A DNA stretch of 64,000 bases, taken from the IMG/VR virus record IMGVR_UViG_3300050120_000152, positions 124,001 through 188,000 of that record. One strand, 5' to 3'. The DNA is from a virus. Shown here piece by piece: positions 32,445 through 41,179 of this stretch; the first letter of the stretch is position 1; each line of letters starts with the position of its first letter. Under the pieces are notes generated by a model. That model worked only from the letters and a program-made list of their open reading frames with translations, was not told the DNA's origin and searched no databases. The position numbers and the translations under genes were made by a program.

Positions 32445-33134
32445 TTATTCACAATTAACTGTATAATCAACATGAACAATAAGGTTAATAAATTCTGATC
32501 GCTTGACTTTGGTAAAATTATAACCCAAATTATTGAAGTTGGAGCTTAATACATTTAATACTTCTAAATCAAATAATTTATCATCTCGTAATTTTTCTAA
32601 AGCAGTTCTGTCATCACCAAAATCAACATCATACATACTCCAAAAACCCAATGTGCCTGCAGCATTGGCGCAGCTACGCAAATGATCTTTAAACCCTTCA
32701 ACCACGGCAATTAAATAGTTTATTTTAATTAGCTGTTGCTTCGATTCTATCTGCTTAATAGCACGACTATTTTCAGCACAAATATGTTGTGCTGAAAAAT
32801 TTTCAGATTCTATCTTTTTATTTTTAGTAAAAAACCCATAATTATTCCCTAAATCCGTATCATTATCAATTAATTCTTTTACATAGGCTAATGCGGCTGA
32901 ATTACCGTAAACATCGCCATACGGTGTCGCAACATGGTGTTCATACATCATTTCCTGAAGATCATTGATATGATCCATGATCATCCACGAAGCTGGTGAT
33001 TCTTTTGGATAATATTTTTGACGAGCATTCCATTTTGACATTATACCATCAAAAGGGGTGGGTAAAATATCCATAGCAACTTTGCTAAAGTCAACAATGT
33101 TCTTTGATGATGTATGATCTACTTTATTATTCAT
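32445..33134 (-). CDS. Hypothetical protein
   Basis: 229 aa from MNNKVDHTSSK (a GTG start 18 nt upstream would overlap the previous gene). Helical middle part, no domain recognised. Confidence 0.7.
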   Translation of the reverse strand: MNNKVDHTSSKNIVDFSKVAMDILPTPFDGIMSKWNARQKYYPKESPASWMIMDHINDLQEMMYEHHVATPYGDVYGNSAALAYVKELIDNDTDLGNNYGFFTKNKKIESENFSAQHICAENSRAIKQIESKQQLIKINYLIAVVEGFKDHLRSCANAAGTLGFWSMYDVDFGDDRTALEKLRDDKLFDLEVLNVLSSNFNNLGYNFTKVKRSEFINLIVHVDYTVNCE

Positions 33135-33148
33135 AATTTTTATTCTTT

Positions 33149-33283
33149 TCACTTTTTATTCTTTTCTACAACAGCCGAAAGTTCCATTAGAGCTTTTTGT
33201 TTTGCATATGAAGCGGGTACTGTTACCTTAACCTTTACAGGTTGCTGAACCTTTTTTGTGATAATTTTTCCTAATAATTTCAT
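33149..33283 (-). CDS. Small basic protein
   Basis: 44 aa: MKLLGKIITKKVQQPVKVKV..., rich in Lys. Short but precedes 33134 closely with no terminator. Confidence 0.55.
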   Translation of the reverse strand: MKLLGKIITKKVQQPVKVKVTVPASYAKQKALMELSAVVEKNKK

Positions 33284-33360
33284 ATCATCACCTATATTAT
33301 TCCTAATACATGTTTCAATGAATTATATGTTATATACCATTAATAGATGCTTAACATATT

Positions 33361-33762
33361 TTAAATCAATGAACAATGTCCTTCAAGTAGATCAGCAATT
33401 TCAGAAAATGTATAATTTTGTTCAAGACAAGCATCTGTAGCGTAGAGGATACCATCATTTACATCAGTAATTGGAATAAGTTCATCATTAATATAAACAA
33501 ATGGCATTCTCATCCCAGCATCAACAACATTATTTTCAAAATTTACATTATTCTTTTTTAACCATTCATAAGATGGAACAGTTAATGATTCACATTTACC
33601 ATCAGCTACCATTTGAAGCACTCCTAAACAACAGAAGCGTGTAGGATTCTCCACCGTGTCACATAATGTGCTTGTGCCTTTATTATAATCTCCTGAACGC
33701 AATGCTGCGAACCAAGCCTTACCGAGGGCTTCTGGCATGCTGAAAGTTTTATTAATTTTCAT
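33361..33762 (-). CDS. CCLG-family protein, array copy 6
   Basis: 133 aa. Family features: SMPEALGKAWFAALRSGDY near the start, FCCLGVLQMV at residues about 49-58, VPSYEWLKK and a C-terminal FSEIADLLE. Last member of the tandem array on the - strand. Function unknown. Confidence 0.85.
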   Translation of the reverse strand: MKINKTFSMPEALGKAWFAALRSGDYNKGTSTLCDTVENPTRFCCLGVLQMVADGKCESLTVPSYEWLKKNNVNFENNVVDAGMRMPFVYINDELIPITDVNDGILYATDACLEQNYTFSEIADLLEGHCSLI

Positions 33763-33764
33763 GA

Positions 33765-34145
33765 TTAGAATGTTTCCATATTGGTTTCGATGATATCTGC
33801 AATTTGCTTAAAATTTAATCCCATCCCATCATTCATTACTGATAGAAAGCACTGTTGACCGTCTATCATGATAGGAGGATTATTGGTAATAGTACCGGCA
33901 ATATTAATAAAATTAATATTGTGGTCAACTAACCATTGAGTAGTAGGCAATCCACAAGAACGATAACCTTCTCCAGAATTTTTAAGTTTTTCCACAGTAT
34001 TATCACAAACCATCTGTAAAACTCCAAGACAACAATAACCGCCATGTTGATCTTGGAGTGATCCTTTACCCTGTTTATAGTCACCAGAGCGCAAAGCGGT
34101 TAACCACTTGTCAGCATGCTCTTTTGACATTTTAATAGGCTTCAT
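33765..34145 (-). CDS. CCLG-family protein, array copy 5
   Basis: 126 aa from MKPIKMSKEHADKWL, just after the stop of the next copy. YCCLGVLQMV and FKQIADIIE identify the family. Confidence 0.85.
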   Translation of the reverse strand: MKPIKMSKEHADKWLTALRSGDYKQGKGSLQDQHGGYCCLGVLQMVCDNTVEKLKNSGEGYRSCGLPTTQWLVDHNINFINIAGTITNNPPIMIDGQQCFLSVMNDGMGLNFKQIADIIETNMETF

Positions 34146-34146
34146 A

Positions 34147-34551
34147 TCAAGTACCCACAAAGTTCTTTTCGATGTAGTTGGCAATCTTCTTGAATGAATA
34201 TTCTGGGGAAATGCTATCATTCAAATCAGATAATGGCAGGATTTTACCATTACCCATTTTAACATCGGCATCGAAATAGTCTTGAGTTAAGCCTGAACTG
34301 CGAAAATGAATATCATATTCTTTCAGCCATTCTCGCGATGGGAAAGTTCTTGCTTCACCACTGTTTTCAAATTCTACACCACCAGTCAAACAATGCTGTA
34401 GAACACCCAAACAACAAAATTTAGGGTTATTGCCAGCATCACCATCATCATACAGTCGAGATTTACCACGCTTATATTCACCAGAACGTAAAGCAGCTAA
34501 CCATTTTGCCAAAATTTTCTTGGGCATCTTACTTTTTTCAAAATTGCTCAT
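34147..34551 (-). CDS. CCLG-family protein, array copy 4
   Basis: 134 aa. KMPKKILAKWLAALRSGEY, FCCLGVLQHCLTGGVEF and FKKIANYIE. This copy is closest to the isolated gene at 6950, sharing the HCLTGGVEF extension. Confidence 0.88.
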   Translation of the reverse strand: MSNFEKSKMPKKILAKWLAALRSGEYKRGKSRLYDDGDAGNNPKFCCLGVLQHCLTGGVEFENSGEARTFPSREWLKEYDIHFRSSGLTQDYFDADVKMGNGKILPLSDLNDSISPEYSFKKIANYIEKNFVGT

Positions 34552-34561
34552 GATGGTTTCC

Positions 34562-34960
34562 TTATTTTTGAATTAATTTAACTTTTGAACCCTTTTTCAG
34601 GGATTGTGATAATTGTTTCAACCGATTGACTGCCAATTGTTTCTCAGTCATGCTTTTTTCATTTTGTTCACGAGGCTTCCAAATAGCAAAAACATGCTGA
34701 TAGGCATCCTCACCGAACACATGATTTGCAGGAAAGATAGCTGTATAAGGACTATGCACATCTTCATGAACAATTTTCATATTCTTGAATTGTAAACCAC
34801 CCACACCAACAGATGTAGCCCATCCTAATGCACAAGATGAGCTACTATCTTCCAATACAGCTGGCGTCTGAACCAATTGATCGTACTTTTTGTTGGGCAA
34901 CTTGTCAAGAAATGCAATTAATGCATCACAATGATCAGCTTGTTCAACTTTAGTAAACAT
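34562..34960 (-). CDS. Distant relative of the CCLG family
   Basis: 132 aa inside the array. ALIAFLDKLPNKKYDQ...SCALGWATSVG follows the same order (helix, then Cys-x-LG-W core) as a separate phage family with a CxxGW motif. Lacks the CC pair and the C-terminal IADIIE helix. Confidence 0.6.
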   Translation of the reverse strand: MFTKVEQADHCDALIAFLDKLPNKKYDQLVQTPAVLEDSSSSCALGWATSVGVGGLQFKNMKIVHEDVHSPYTAIFPANHVFGEDAYQHVFAIWKPREQNEKSMTEKQLAVNRLKQLSQSLKKGSKVKLIQK

Positions 34961-34963
34961 AAA

Positions 34964-35431
34964 TTAAAATCCTTCTACCTGTTCCTCGACCAAATCTGCA
35001 ATTTGTGCAAACGAATAAGCGTACACATCGTTAAGATTAGATGCACAAAAAAATCCATTACCTTCATCACAATCTTTAGAAGAATCAAATCCTTTAGGAC
35101 GGCTACTTTCTGGAAGGAAAAAATAAAAATCATTACAGGGTTTGATATCTTTATAGGATGTTCCCTTTGTTGACGTAATATTATGGTCATCTAACCAATC
35201 AAACGATGGCAGCTGAACCGAAGGAGTATCAGTTGAACCAGCATATCTTTCAATCTTATGATCTAATGCATGCTCAAGCACACCCAAGCAACAATGTTGT
35301 CCTACATCATCGCACAACCAGCCACCATAACCTTGACGATACTCACCAGATCGCAATGCTGCCAGCCATTTGGCTTTAACTTCCATCGGCATTCTGGTTT
35401 TATAATGGGATGGATCGTAAGCAATACTCAT
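34964..35431 (-). CDS. CCLG-family protein, array copy 3
   Basis: 155 aa, the longest copy. RMPMEVKAKWLAALRSGEY, HCCLGVLEHAL, LPSFDWLDDHNI, FAQIADLVEEQVEGF. Its last 10 residues nearly match copy 1. Overlaps the next copy by 1 nt. Confidence 0.88.
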   Translation of the reverse strand: MSIAYDPSHYKTRMPMEVKAKWLAALRSGEYRQGYGGWLCDDVGQHCCLGVLEHALDHKIERYAGSTDTPSVQLPSFDWLDDHNITSTKGTSYKDIKPCNDFYFFLPESSRPKGFDSSKDCDEGNGFFCASNLNDVYAYSFAQIADLVEEQVEGF

Positions 35432-35847
35432 TATACACCTACCACATGATTTTCGATGATAAGAGCAATCTGCTTGAAGGTCTTACATGATCCATCATTC
35501 AATTCGGAAGCAGAATAATATTCACCATTTTTAAATTTAAAAGTTGGCTGTGTATCCAATGCACCAAAATCCGATTCATCAACAAACTTAATATTCCAAT
35601 CCTTCAACCACTGTTCCGTAGGTAAAGCTTCGGCTTCAGCATCATTGGCATAAAATTCTACACCACCAGTCAAACAATGCTGTAGAACACCAAGGCAACA
35701 GAAACGAGGAATATCATCTTCAACACCATCAAGATTTTCTGTGGTATAAAGCTTGTACTGACCCTGTTCATATTCACCAGAACGTAAAGCCCTTAACCAC
35801 TTGTTCAAGATAGCTTTCGGCATGGTACTAAAAAATTTCTTATCCAT
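35431..35847 (-). CDS. CCLG-family protein, array copy 2
   Basis: 138 aa. TMPKAILNKWLRALRSGEY, FCCLGVLQHCLTGGVEF, LPTEQWLKDWNIKF, LNDGSCKTFKQIALIIE. Confidence 0.88.
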   Translation of the reverse strand: MDKKFFSTMPKAILNKWLRALRSGEYEQGQYKLYTTENLDGVEDDIPRFCCLGVLQHCLTGGVEFYANDAEAEALPTEQWLKDWNIKFVDESDFGALDTQPTFKFKNGEYYSASELNDGSCKTFKQIALIIENHVVGV

Positions 35848-35849
35848 AA

Positions 35850-36305
35850 TTAAAATCCTTCTACCTGTTCCTCGATAATGTCTGCGATCTGTGCAAACGA
35901 ATAATTCATATTATCATTTAATTCTGTAGCATCATAGATACGACCATCCACAAGGAAGGAAGCCCCACAGCGAAAAGGACTATTATGGAATGAGATATTA
36001 TGACTTTCATTCCATTCACCCGATGGAAGCAATGCACTCTCCATCCCACCGGCTTTATATTCTACACGACCATCACAAACCATCTGTAACACACCAAGGC
36101 AACAATATTGCTTGATCAATGTATCATTCTTATACGTAACATGTTCCAACTTACCTTTACCCTGCTCATACGTGGGTTCCCACGATGTTACTCCATCACG
36201 AGTAACATCCTCACCAGAACGCAATGCTGCCACCCATAAGTCTTTAATCTCTTTAGGCATTTTGGTGTTAGGTGGAAGTGTATCAGGGTAATAAGGTATT
36301 GACAT
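35850..36305 (-). CDS. CCLG-family protein, array copy 1
   Basis: 151 aa, first in transcription order. KMPKEIKDLWVAALRSGED, YCCLGVLQMVCDG, LPSGEWNESHNISF, FAQIADIIEEQVEGF. An insertion (VTRDGVTSWEPTYEQ) separates the helix from the Cys core. Confidence 0.88.
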   Translation of the reverse strand: MSIPYYPDTLPPNTKMPKEIKDLWVAALRSGEDVTRDGVTSWEPTYEQGKGKLEHVTYKNDTLIKQYCCLGVLQMVCDGRVEYKAGGMESALLPSGEWNESHNISFHNSPFRCGASFLVDGRIYDATELNDNMNYSFAQIADIIEEQVEGF

Positions 36306-36379
36306 GTATTTGATATCCTTTTTAAGAAAAATGTACGAATTGATAACTCAATTCGTATATTATAATACTTTATATACAA

Positions 36380-36672
36380 TTAATTATAAGAACCTAGTCT
36401 CAAACTATGAGAATAATAGGTTCAGGTGAGTGCATACTGTAGCCTATAGAATGGCTTGAAACAAGGTTTTATGAATTGTTGAGTTAATTTGTGTTAATTA
36501 ATGGGGTAGGGTGGAATATTGTGGGAAAATGATATCAAAATGATATCATTTTAAGATAGTTTTATATTATATGTATAATTAACCTTAAGGGTACTTTGTA
36601 TGCTTATGGTGCAAAAAAGTTTTATAATAATATGTTTTTAAGCATTTTGCACCATTATGGTGCAAACTATGT
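36380..36672. promoter_or_regulatory. Intergenic region with GGTGCAAA motifs
   Basis: No gene. Three copies of GGTGCAAA or its complement lie at 36609, 36646 and 36657, two of them as an inverted pair, and two ATGATATCA boxes lie near 36530-36550. These may be operators for the CCLG array to the left. Confidence 0.5.
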
Positions 36673-37134
36673 TCATCCTAATACTGAGTTAAAATCGAAA
36701 ATATTCTTCCACCAAGGTTTCTTTTTACTAGGGACACCTGCCCATTCATCCATGAGCATTGAAGAAGGTGGTTCAGGTTTTTCTAAGGATATCTTATCCA
36801 TTATTCTAAACTTTACTTTCAATCGTGAAAAAGAAGATGATGATTCATATACAGTAACTTCAACCAGCTTATAGCCAAAGGGTTTCAGTTTAGTATTAAT
36901 GGTGTTGAATGCATACTTACTATCCGCAGCAAAATCATCAGAATGACCGTGACCTATTACTTCCAATTCATGATCATGGGTAAGTTCAGCAACGCCAGCT
37001 TTCTTATAGAGCCATATTACTTTATCTTCCATATGTTTCCATATATCTGCGATCATATCATCCAACCATGGACGACTACGATCTTCAGTAATACGGGTAG
37101 CTAAAGCTTGTTTAACATCATCAGAATGGATCAT
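36673..37134 (-). CDS. Hypothetical protein, relative of 31447
   Basis: 153 aa. Helical first half, INTKLKPFGYKLVEV core and a tail with SKKKPWWKNIFDF. Coupled to 37131 by ATGA overlap; the start region is nearly identical to that of 37131. Confidence 0.7.
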   Translation of the reverse strand: MIHSDDVKQALATRITEDRSRPWLDDMIADIWKHMEDKVIWLYKKAGVAELTHDHELEVIGHGHSDDFAADSKYAFNTINTKLKPFGYKLVEVTVYESSSSFSRLKVKFRIMDKISLEKPEPPSSMLMDEWAGVPSKKKPWWKNIFDFNSVLG

Positions 37135-37160
37135 GGTGTATTTTTCTCTAGGGGAGCAAG
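37131..37160 (-). repeat. Duplicated start region, copy A
   Basis: CCCTAGAGAAAAATACACC then ATG on the - strand; nearly identical to 37493-37521. Confidence 0.85.
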
Positions 37161-37496
37161 CGATTTAACAGTCATGCCATAAAGTGGCCTACCATCACCA
37201 AATCCAAATTTGATATCATCAGCATTAAATTTTGATTCTGATACGTCAAGATCAGCAACATGTAATCCATATTGCAATAGCTTAGGATTAATATAAGCTT
37301 TGATATCAGCACGATTGACCTTAGCAATATGATAGAATGTTACCCTAAGATCACTCCAGCTGCATAAAGCGGTTGAATCGAATACTTCACTAAGCTTTTT
37401 TTCGAATGAAGTAAACAGAGCATCACCAATGACGGCAATGCTATCTGTCTTATTCTGTTGTAACCGTTGGACTATTTCATCAATATTCTTAATCAT
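37131..37496 (-). CDS. Hypothetical protein, relative of 36673
   Basis: 121 aa. INPKLLQYGLHVADLDVSESKF parallels the neighbouring gene. Its translation start region (about 28 nt) is duplicated at its own 3' end. Confidence 0.7.
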   Translation of the reverse strand: MIKNIDEIVQRLQQNKTDSIAVIGDALFTSFEKKLSEVFDSTALCSWSDLRVTFYHIAKVNRADIKAYINPKLLQYGLHVADLDVSESKFNADDIKFGFGDGRPLYGMTVKSLAPLEKNTP

Positions 37497-37521
37497 GGTG
37501 TATTTTTCTCTAGGGGGAGCA
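37493..37521 (-). repeat. Duplicated start region, copy B
   Basis: Same sequence with one extra C, in front of the gene ending at 37496. Marks a tandem duplication junction. Confidence 0.85.
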
Positions 37522-37529
37522 AAGGATTT

Positions 37530-38396
37530 TTAATGAAAAACGAAGATAATACGAGTAGAAGCTTGATTAATATAAACATCATACCCTTTACTGGTATAAT
37601 CTTGAACAACTCTATTAAGGAAGTATACATGATCAGGATGAGTATTCAATTGTAGCTGAAGATACGTCACACCATCTTCTACACTATGTGCCTTGATAGA
37701 TTCGGCAAGTGTATTATTAATTTCTGCACAATATTCTGCATAGGTAAAGTTATCATCAGGAAACATTTCCTCAACAGGGCTACTATTAGGATAATTAAGG
37801 AAATCATGAGGATCAAGAGCATAATTAACATAAGGTTCAGCATCAGTATTACCATAACTTACATCAACAACGGATTCAGCCTTCTCACAATGGGTACAAC
37901 CTTCATGGTTAAAGTTATCATCATAAGGTTCTGCATCAGTATTATAGTCTACGGTATCATAAACTTTAAGAAGTTCATCAGGGGCTTCAGTACGTTCAGG
38001 CATACCAGAAATATTACGAACATTATCAAGAATATCATTAACAAAAGCACATTGTTTTAGAGTATTATATTGAATGTATCGATATAGTTTAGCACGAGCA
38101 TCATCGAATGTAAGACTGCCATTATAAAAGATGCTCATAAATTCATCACCAAAAGTAATATTGAGAGCATCATGACCAAACTCATTCTCAGTATCTAGCA
38201 TAGGTAAATGTCGAGCTAGAACAATTTGATTGTCACAATATAGACCACCGATACCTTCATTAGCAGCAAAGCCACCAATGGATGTATACCAAAACATATA
38301 GGAATAACCATGGGGACTATACTTGGTAAATGCATCATGGGTAAAACGACGATAGAGTTCTTTAAGATTTGCCAATTGTGTATTACTTAAATTCAT
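37530..38396 (-). CDS. Hypothetical protein with internal repeat
   Basis: 288 aa. A central acidic region holds two copies of a TDAEPY-(D/V) unit around a GCTHCEK Cys pair. The C-terminal 60 residues (AHSVEDGVTYLQLQL...IIFVFH) look like a separate small domain. Unknown. Confidence 0.75.
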   Translation of the reverse strand: MNLSNTQLANLKELYRRFTHDAFTKYSPHGYSYMFWYTSIGGFAANEGIGGLYCDNQIVLARHLPMLDTENEFGHDALNITFGDEFMSIFYNGSLTFDDARAKLYRYIQYNTLKQCAFVNDILDNVRNISGMPERTEAPDELLKVYDTVDYNTDAEPYDDNFNHEGCTHCEKAESVVDVSYGNTDAEPYVNYALDPHDFLNYPNSSPVEEMFPDDNFTYAEYCAEINNTLAESIKAHSVEDGVTYLQLQLNTHPDHVYFLNRVVQDYTSKGYDVYINQASTRIIFVFH

Positions 38397-38424
38397 TTTA
38401 TTATTCTCTTAGGTTATGTGTTTA

Positions 38425-38448
38425 GCTTACGCAAGCGTTAGGACTTAA
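38425..38448 (-). repeat. 3'-end tag element, copy 2
   Basis: CTTACGCAAGCGTTAGGACT; part of the element seen also at 20894, 38481, 47764 and 51002. Confidence 0.75.
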
Positions 38449-38480
38449 TTTCAATGATGTATTGTACACTATGGCGGTAT

Positions 38481-38504
38481 ACTTACGCAAGCGTTAGGAC
38501 TTAA
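38481..38504 (-). repeat. 3'-end tag element, copy 3
   Basis: Overlaps the stop codon of the acetyltransferase-like gene at 38501. Reads CTTACGCAAGCGTTAGGACT. Confidence 0.8.
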
Positions 38505-38899
38505 TTTTCATCCCATGGAATTTCATAGAGATAGTTCTTGTTAACCATAGGGATACCTGCTCGTTGAAATAAGGTAGATTCACTTATATGAGCTTTGGTA
38601 TCAGGGTATTTGGTAATGGCCCAGAGTGCTAATTGTGTACCTAACCCTTGACCTCGTGCAGATTTTCTAGTATAGATGTATTGGATTCGTTGTTGATCTA
38701 CTTTAAAAACTAATGTCCATGACAGTATCTTACCATCATATTCAAAGTAGGCAACTTCACCTTCTTGGAATGCTGGGTTTCCCATTTTACATTCTTTTAA
38801 CACTTTTAACATCTGTCCTTGCTTTCTCAGGTTCAGGTAGCTGAACTGAAGATAAATTTTTGGATTAAGATGCTGAACGAAACCTGAACGTGGAACCAT
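38501..38899 (-). CDS. GNAT-like acetyltransferase
   Basis: 132 aa from MVPRSGFVQ. AYFEYDGKILSW strand pair, then YTRKSARGQGLGTQLALWAI, which carries the R/QxxGxG/A acetyl-CoA-binding pattern. Substrate unknown. A second GNAT-like gene at 47791 has the same 3' tag element. Confidence 0.72.
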   Translation of the reverse strand: MVPRSGFVQHLNPKIYLQFSYLNLRKQGQMLKVLKECKMGNPAFQEGEVAYFEYDGKILSWTLVFKVDQQRIQYIYTRKSARGQGLGTQLALWAITKYPDTKAHISESTLFQRAGIPMVNKNYLYEIPWDEN

Positions 38900-39133
38900 A
38901 AGCACAAACCTTTATTATAGCACAACTTTTTGATTCTGTCAATGCATTTAACAAAATCTTAACATCCTTGTTTACCTTACATTCAGGTTGATGAACATTG
39001 TTAAGAATACGCATAAACCATGCCACATTCCTAATAATGTACCAATCCCTGAAGTTCGTATAGTATGCCATTAACAGATGAACAGCAACTAAATGTTAAC
39101 GAAGAAAGATAAAATATTCAGCAACGGTTCAGG

Positions 39134-39170
39134 TTGGTTATGATAAAATAGGGATGTGGATGGGAAGCAT
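39134..39170 (+). promoter_or_regulatory. Repeated TAAAAT-GTGGATGGGAAG element
   Basis: GATAAAATAGGGATGTGGA followed by TGGGAAGCA; one of eight copies of a promoter/leader element in the window. Confidence 0.65.
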
Positions 39171-39201
39171 GGCTCTTATATTTGATTAAAGCAAAACGGG
39201 T

Positions 39202-39231
39202 TGACACCTGTACAATATTAATGTATTATAT
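39202..39231 (+). promoter_or_regulatory. Sigma70-like promoter
   Basis: TTGACA, 17 nt, TATTAT, in front of the mini-gene at 39256. Confidence 0.7.
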
Positions 39232-39255
39232 CCATACTGAAAAAGGTGTGCCAAA

Positions 39256-39381
39256 ATGCCAGATAGAAAGATTGATCATACTTTTCATGTTGACTATGGT
39301 TGCTTACCTATTCTGGTAGCATTATGGTTATTGTGTGATGGTCACCCATGGTGGGCATTGCTTATATTCTGGATATTCTGA
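39256..39381 (+). CDS. 41-aa membrane peptide
   Basis: MPDRKIDHTFHVDYG then a Trp/Leu-rich hydrophobic segment. Placed correctly under a strong promoter. Confidence 0.6.
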   Translation: MPDRKIDHTFHVDYGCLPILVALWLLCDGHPWWALLIFWIF

Positions 39382-39442
39382 TAGGTTGTAATCCATTACA
39401 ATCTCTGTTAGAATAGCATCATACCAAACATAGAGATTGAAC

Positions 39443-40006
39443 ATGCTTACCGCAAATCAGTTGGCTATCCAGTGTAAAGTTGCTGAAGTCTTAGCACAAG
39501 CTAAGAAACTATATCCAGCATGTACAGGGCTGGAAATTGATCGTATTGTATGGAAAGAAAAAGGTCGTGCCGTAGGTATGGCATCATTTGATGGTAAGAA
39601 ATTTTTCTTAACCTTTACTAAAGAATCATCGCAGGATGGTATCTTTTTTGATGATACCATGAAGGATACGGTAGCCCATGAAGTGGCTCATCTTGTTGTC
39701 ATGTTTTTCATCGCATGTCGTTTGTATGGTAATCGAAAGATTCAGCCACATGGTAAGGAATGGAGACACATTGCAATCACTCTAGGGTGTAATGGTAAAC
39801 GTTGTCACAATCTGCCTGTTACTGCGGCAAGGGCTCATACAAAATATCTGTATCGCCTTGATAGTGGACTTGAATTGATAATGGGCAAAAAGTATCATAT
39901 GAAAATCATGAATGGTCTGCGAGTATGGACAAAGAAAACCCATGAAGTAATCACATCAGCTCATTATGTGAGTGCTACCAAAAATGGTATAAATCTGGTT
40001 GCATGA
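39443..40006 (+). CDS. SprT-like zinc metalloprotease, second copy
   Basis: 187 aa from the ATG at 39443 (an in-frame TTG lies 6 nt upstream). HEVAHLVVMFF with HGKEWRHIAITLGC downstream forms the HExxH...H site. Longer than the copy at 21408 and not closely similar outside the site, so the two are old paralogues or separate acquisitions. Confidence 0.85.
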   Translation: MLTANQLAIQCKVAEVLAQAKKLYPACTGLEIDRIVWKEKGRAVGMASFDGKKFFLTFTKESSQDGIFFDDTMKDTVAHEVAHLVVMFFIACRLYGNRKIQPHGKEWRHIAITLGCNGKRCHNLPVTAARAHTKYLYRLDSGLELIMGKKYHMKIMNGLRVWTKKTHEVITSAHYVSATKNGINLVA

Positions 40007-40060
40007 TGCAATACATTGTAGTAGAATAGTGTTATTCAAACATCACATAGGAATACGATC

Positions 40061-40480
40061 ATGGGCACTCGTGCAATTGTAGGTATGAAGACTGACAAGG
40101 GTAAGTATACCAGTGTTTACACACATTGGGATGGTAATCCGAATCACCATCTGAGCATTCTCGTCAATTGTTACAATACAGCAAAAAAAGTAAAGACATT
40201 GCTGTCACATGGTGATATTTCGTCATTGAGGATTCATGATGAAGGTGCAGCAGGACATACGTTCAATACTCCTGTAGAAGATCAGACTGTATACTATGGT
40301 CGTGATCGTGGTGATGAGGGTACGAAAGCTAAAAACCATACTTCAATGGCACGATTCACTCAAGAAGAGTATGGTTATCTGTTTCAGGATGGACAGTGGT
40401 TTGTTGTCTTTCCGGGAGAGTTGGTTAATCATTCTGAATTTTTGAAAAATGATGAATATCAGGATGAACGTCAAGATTAA
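40061..40480 (+). CDS. Conserved phage protein (MGTRAIVG type)
   Basis: 139 aa. MGTRAIVGMKTDKGKYTSVYTHWDGNPNHHLSIL then a V-x-LLSHGDISSL helix: a pattern I recall from many phage genomes, annotated as hypothetical. Function unknown. Confidence 0.85.
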   Translation: MGTRAIVGMKTDKGKYTSVYTHWDGNPNHHLSILVNCYNTAKKVKTLLSHGDISSLRIHDEGAAGHTFNTPVEDQTVYYGRDRGDEGTKAKNHTSMARFTQEEYGYLFQDGQWFVVFPGELVNHSEFLKNDEYQDERQD

Positions 40481-40523
40481 AAAGATTTGACGCCAGCACT
40501 AAATAAAGATATTATATTCATAT

Positions 40524-40608
40524 GGCCTCTTGGCGAAACTGGCATACGCGCTTTCCTTAAGAGTAAGTACCTTCGGGTATGCGGGTTCGACTCCCGCAGA
40601 GGCCACCA
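40524..40608 (+). tRNA. tRNA-Leu(TAA)
   Basis: Acceptor GGCCTCT/AGAGGCC with ACCA, anticodon loop CTTAAGA (TAA), variable hairpin TACC-TTCG-GGTA, T arm GCGGG-TTCGACT-CCCGC. One mismatch in the anticodon stem. Confidence 0.94.
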
Positions 40609-40609
40609 A

Positions 40610-41080
40610 TTATTTGTTTTTATTTTTACCTCTATATGTCAAAGTTTTTGTATGACAATTTGGACATAATAAAGTTAAATTTTCAAGTTTATTATTAGCA
40701 TGATTACCATCAATATGTTCTAATTCTAATGGTATGGGATCACCAAGCCATTCAGTTAAATTACAATTGTAACATTTATGCTGGAAAATTCCTTCAGATA
40801 TAAGTCGTAGTCTAAGACGATTACTATTTACATATTGAACATTTCCTGACAGAATATCAGTCATAGCTATTACAGGTCTTGGAGGATAAGTTTTTCCTTT
40901 AGCATAACCTTGACCTGTGAAATGTGATATATCAATATCATGTTCCTTAAATCGTTTTTGTATGGTAGAATAGTTGCTTCCGTATGGATTCAATTCAAGT
41001 TTTCGTAATACTTCAGCAATAGAAAAAGAATCTTTGACAGCTTCACGCAATTGTTCTGGGGTATGTTTAAAGTTTGACAT
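40610..41080 (-). CDS. HNH endonuclease (free-standing homing type)
   Basis: 156 aa from MSNFKHTPEQLREAV. N-terminal helix-turn-helix-like region (residues about 10-50), then CYNCNLTEWLG, PLELEHIDGNHANNKLENLTLLCPNCHTKT, the zinc-supported HNH core. Same plan as 5815. It is inserted between two Leu tRNA genes, on the opposite strand. Confidence 0.88.
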   Translation of the reverse strand: MSNFKHTPEQLREAVKDSFSIAEVLRKLELNPYGSNYSTIQKRFKEHDIDISHFTGQGYAKGKTYPPRPVIAMTDILSGNVQYVNSNRLRLRLISEGIFQHKCYNCNLTEWLGDPIPLELEHIDGNHANNKLENLTLLCPNCHTKTLTYRGKNKNK

Positions 41081-41179
41081 AGTAACACTCTCTGTAATAT
41101 ACCTATTTATATGTATTACAAAGTTATGAATAAAAAGATTGACAAGTGATATAAATAACAAATATAATTACTACCTTGT

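Noticed and set aside
38425-38504. Integron attC sites
   Set aside because: The elements contain GTTAGGA, similar to the attC core GTTRRRY, but are only about 25 nt, lack a second core pair and no integrase is present.
38865-39071. 68-codon - strand frame upstream of the GNAT-like gene
   Set aside because: It overlaps the GNAT-like gene start, has no ribosome-binding site and has an odd composition; likely spurious.
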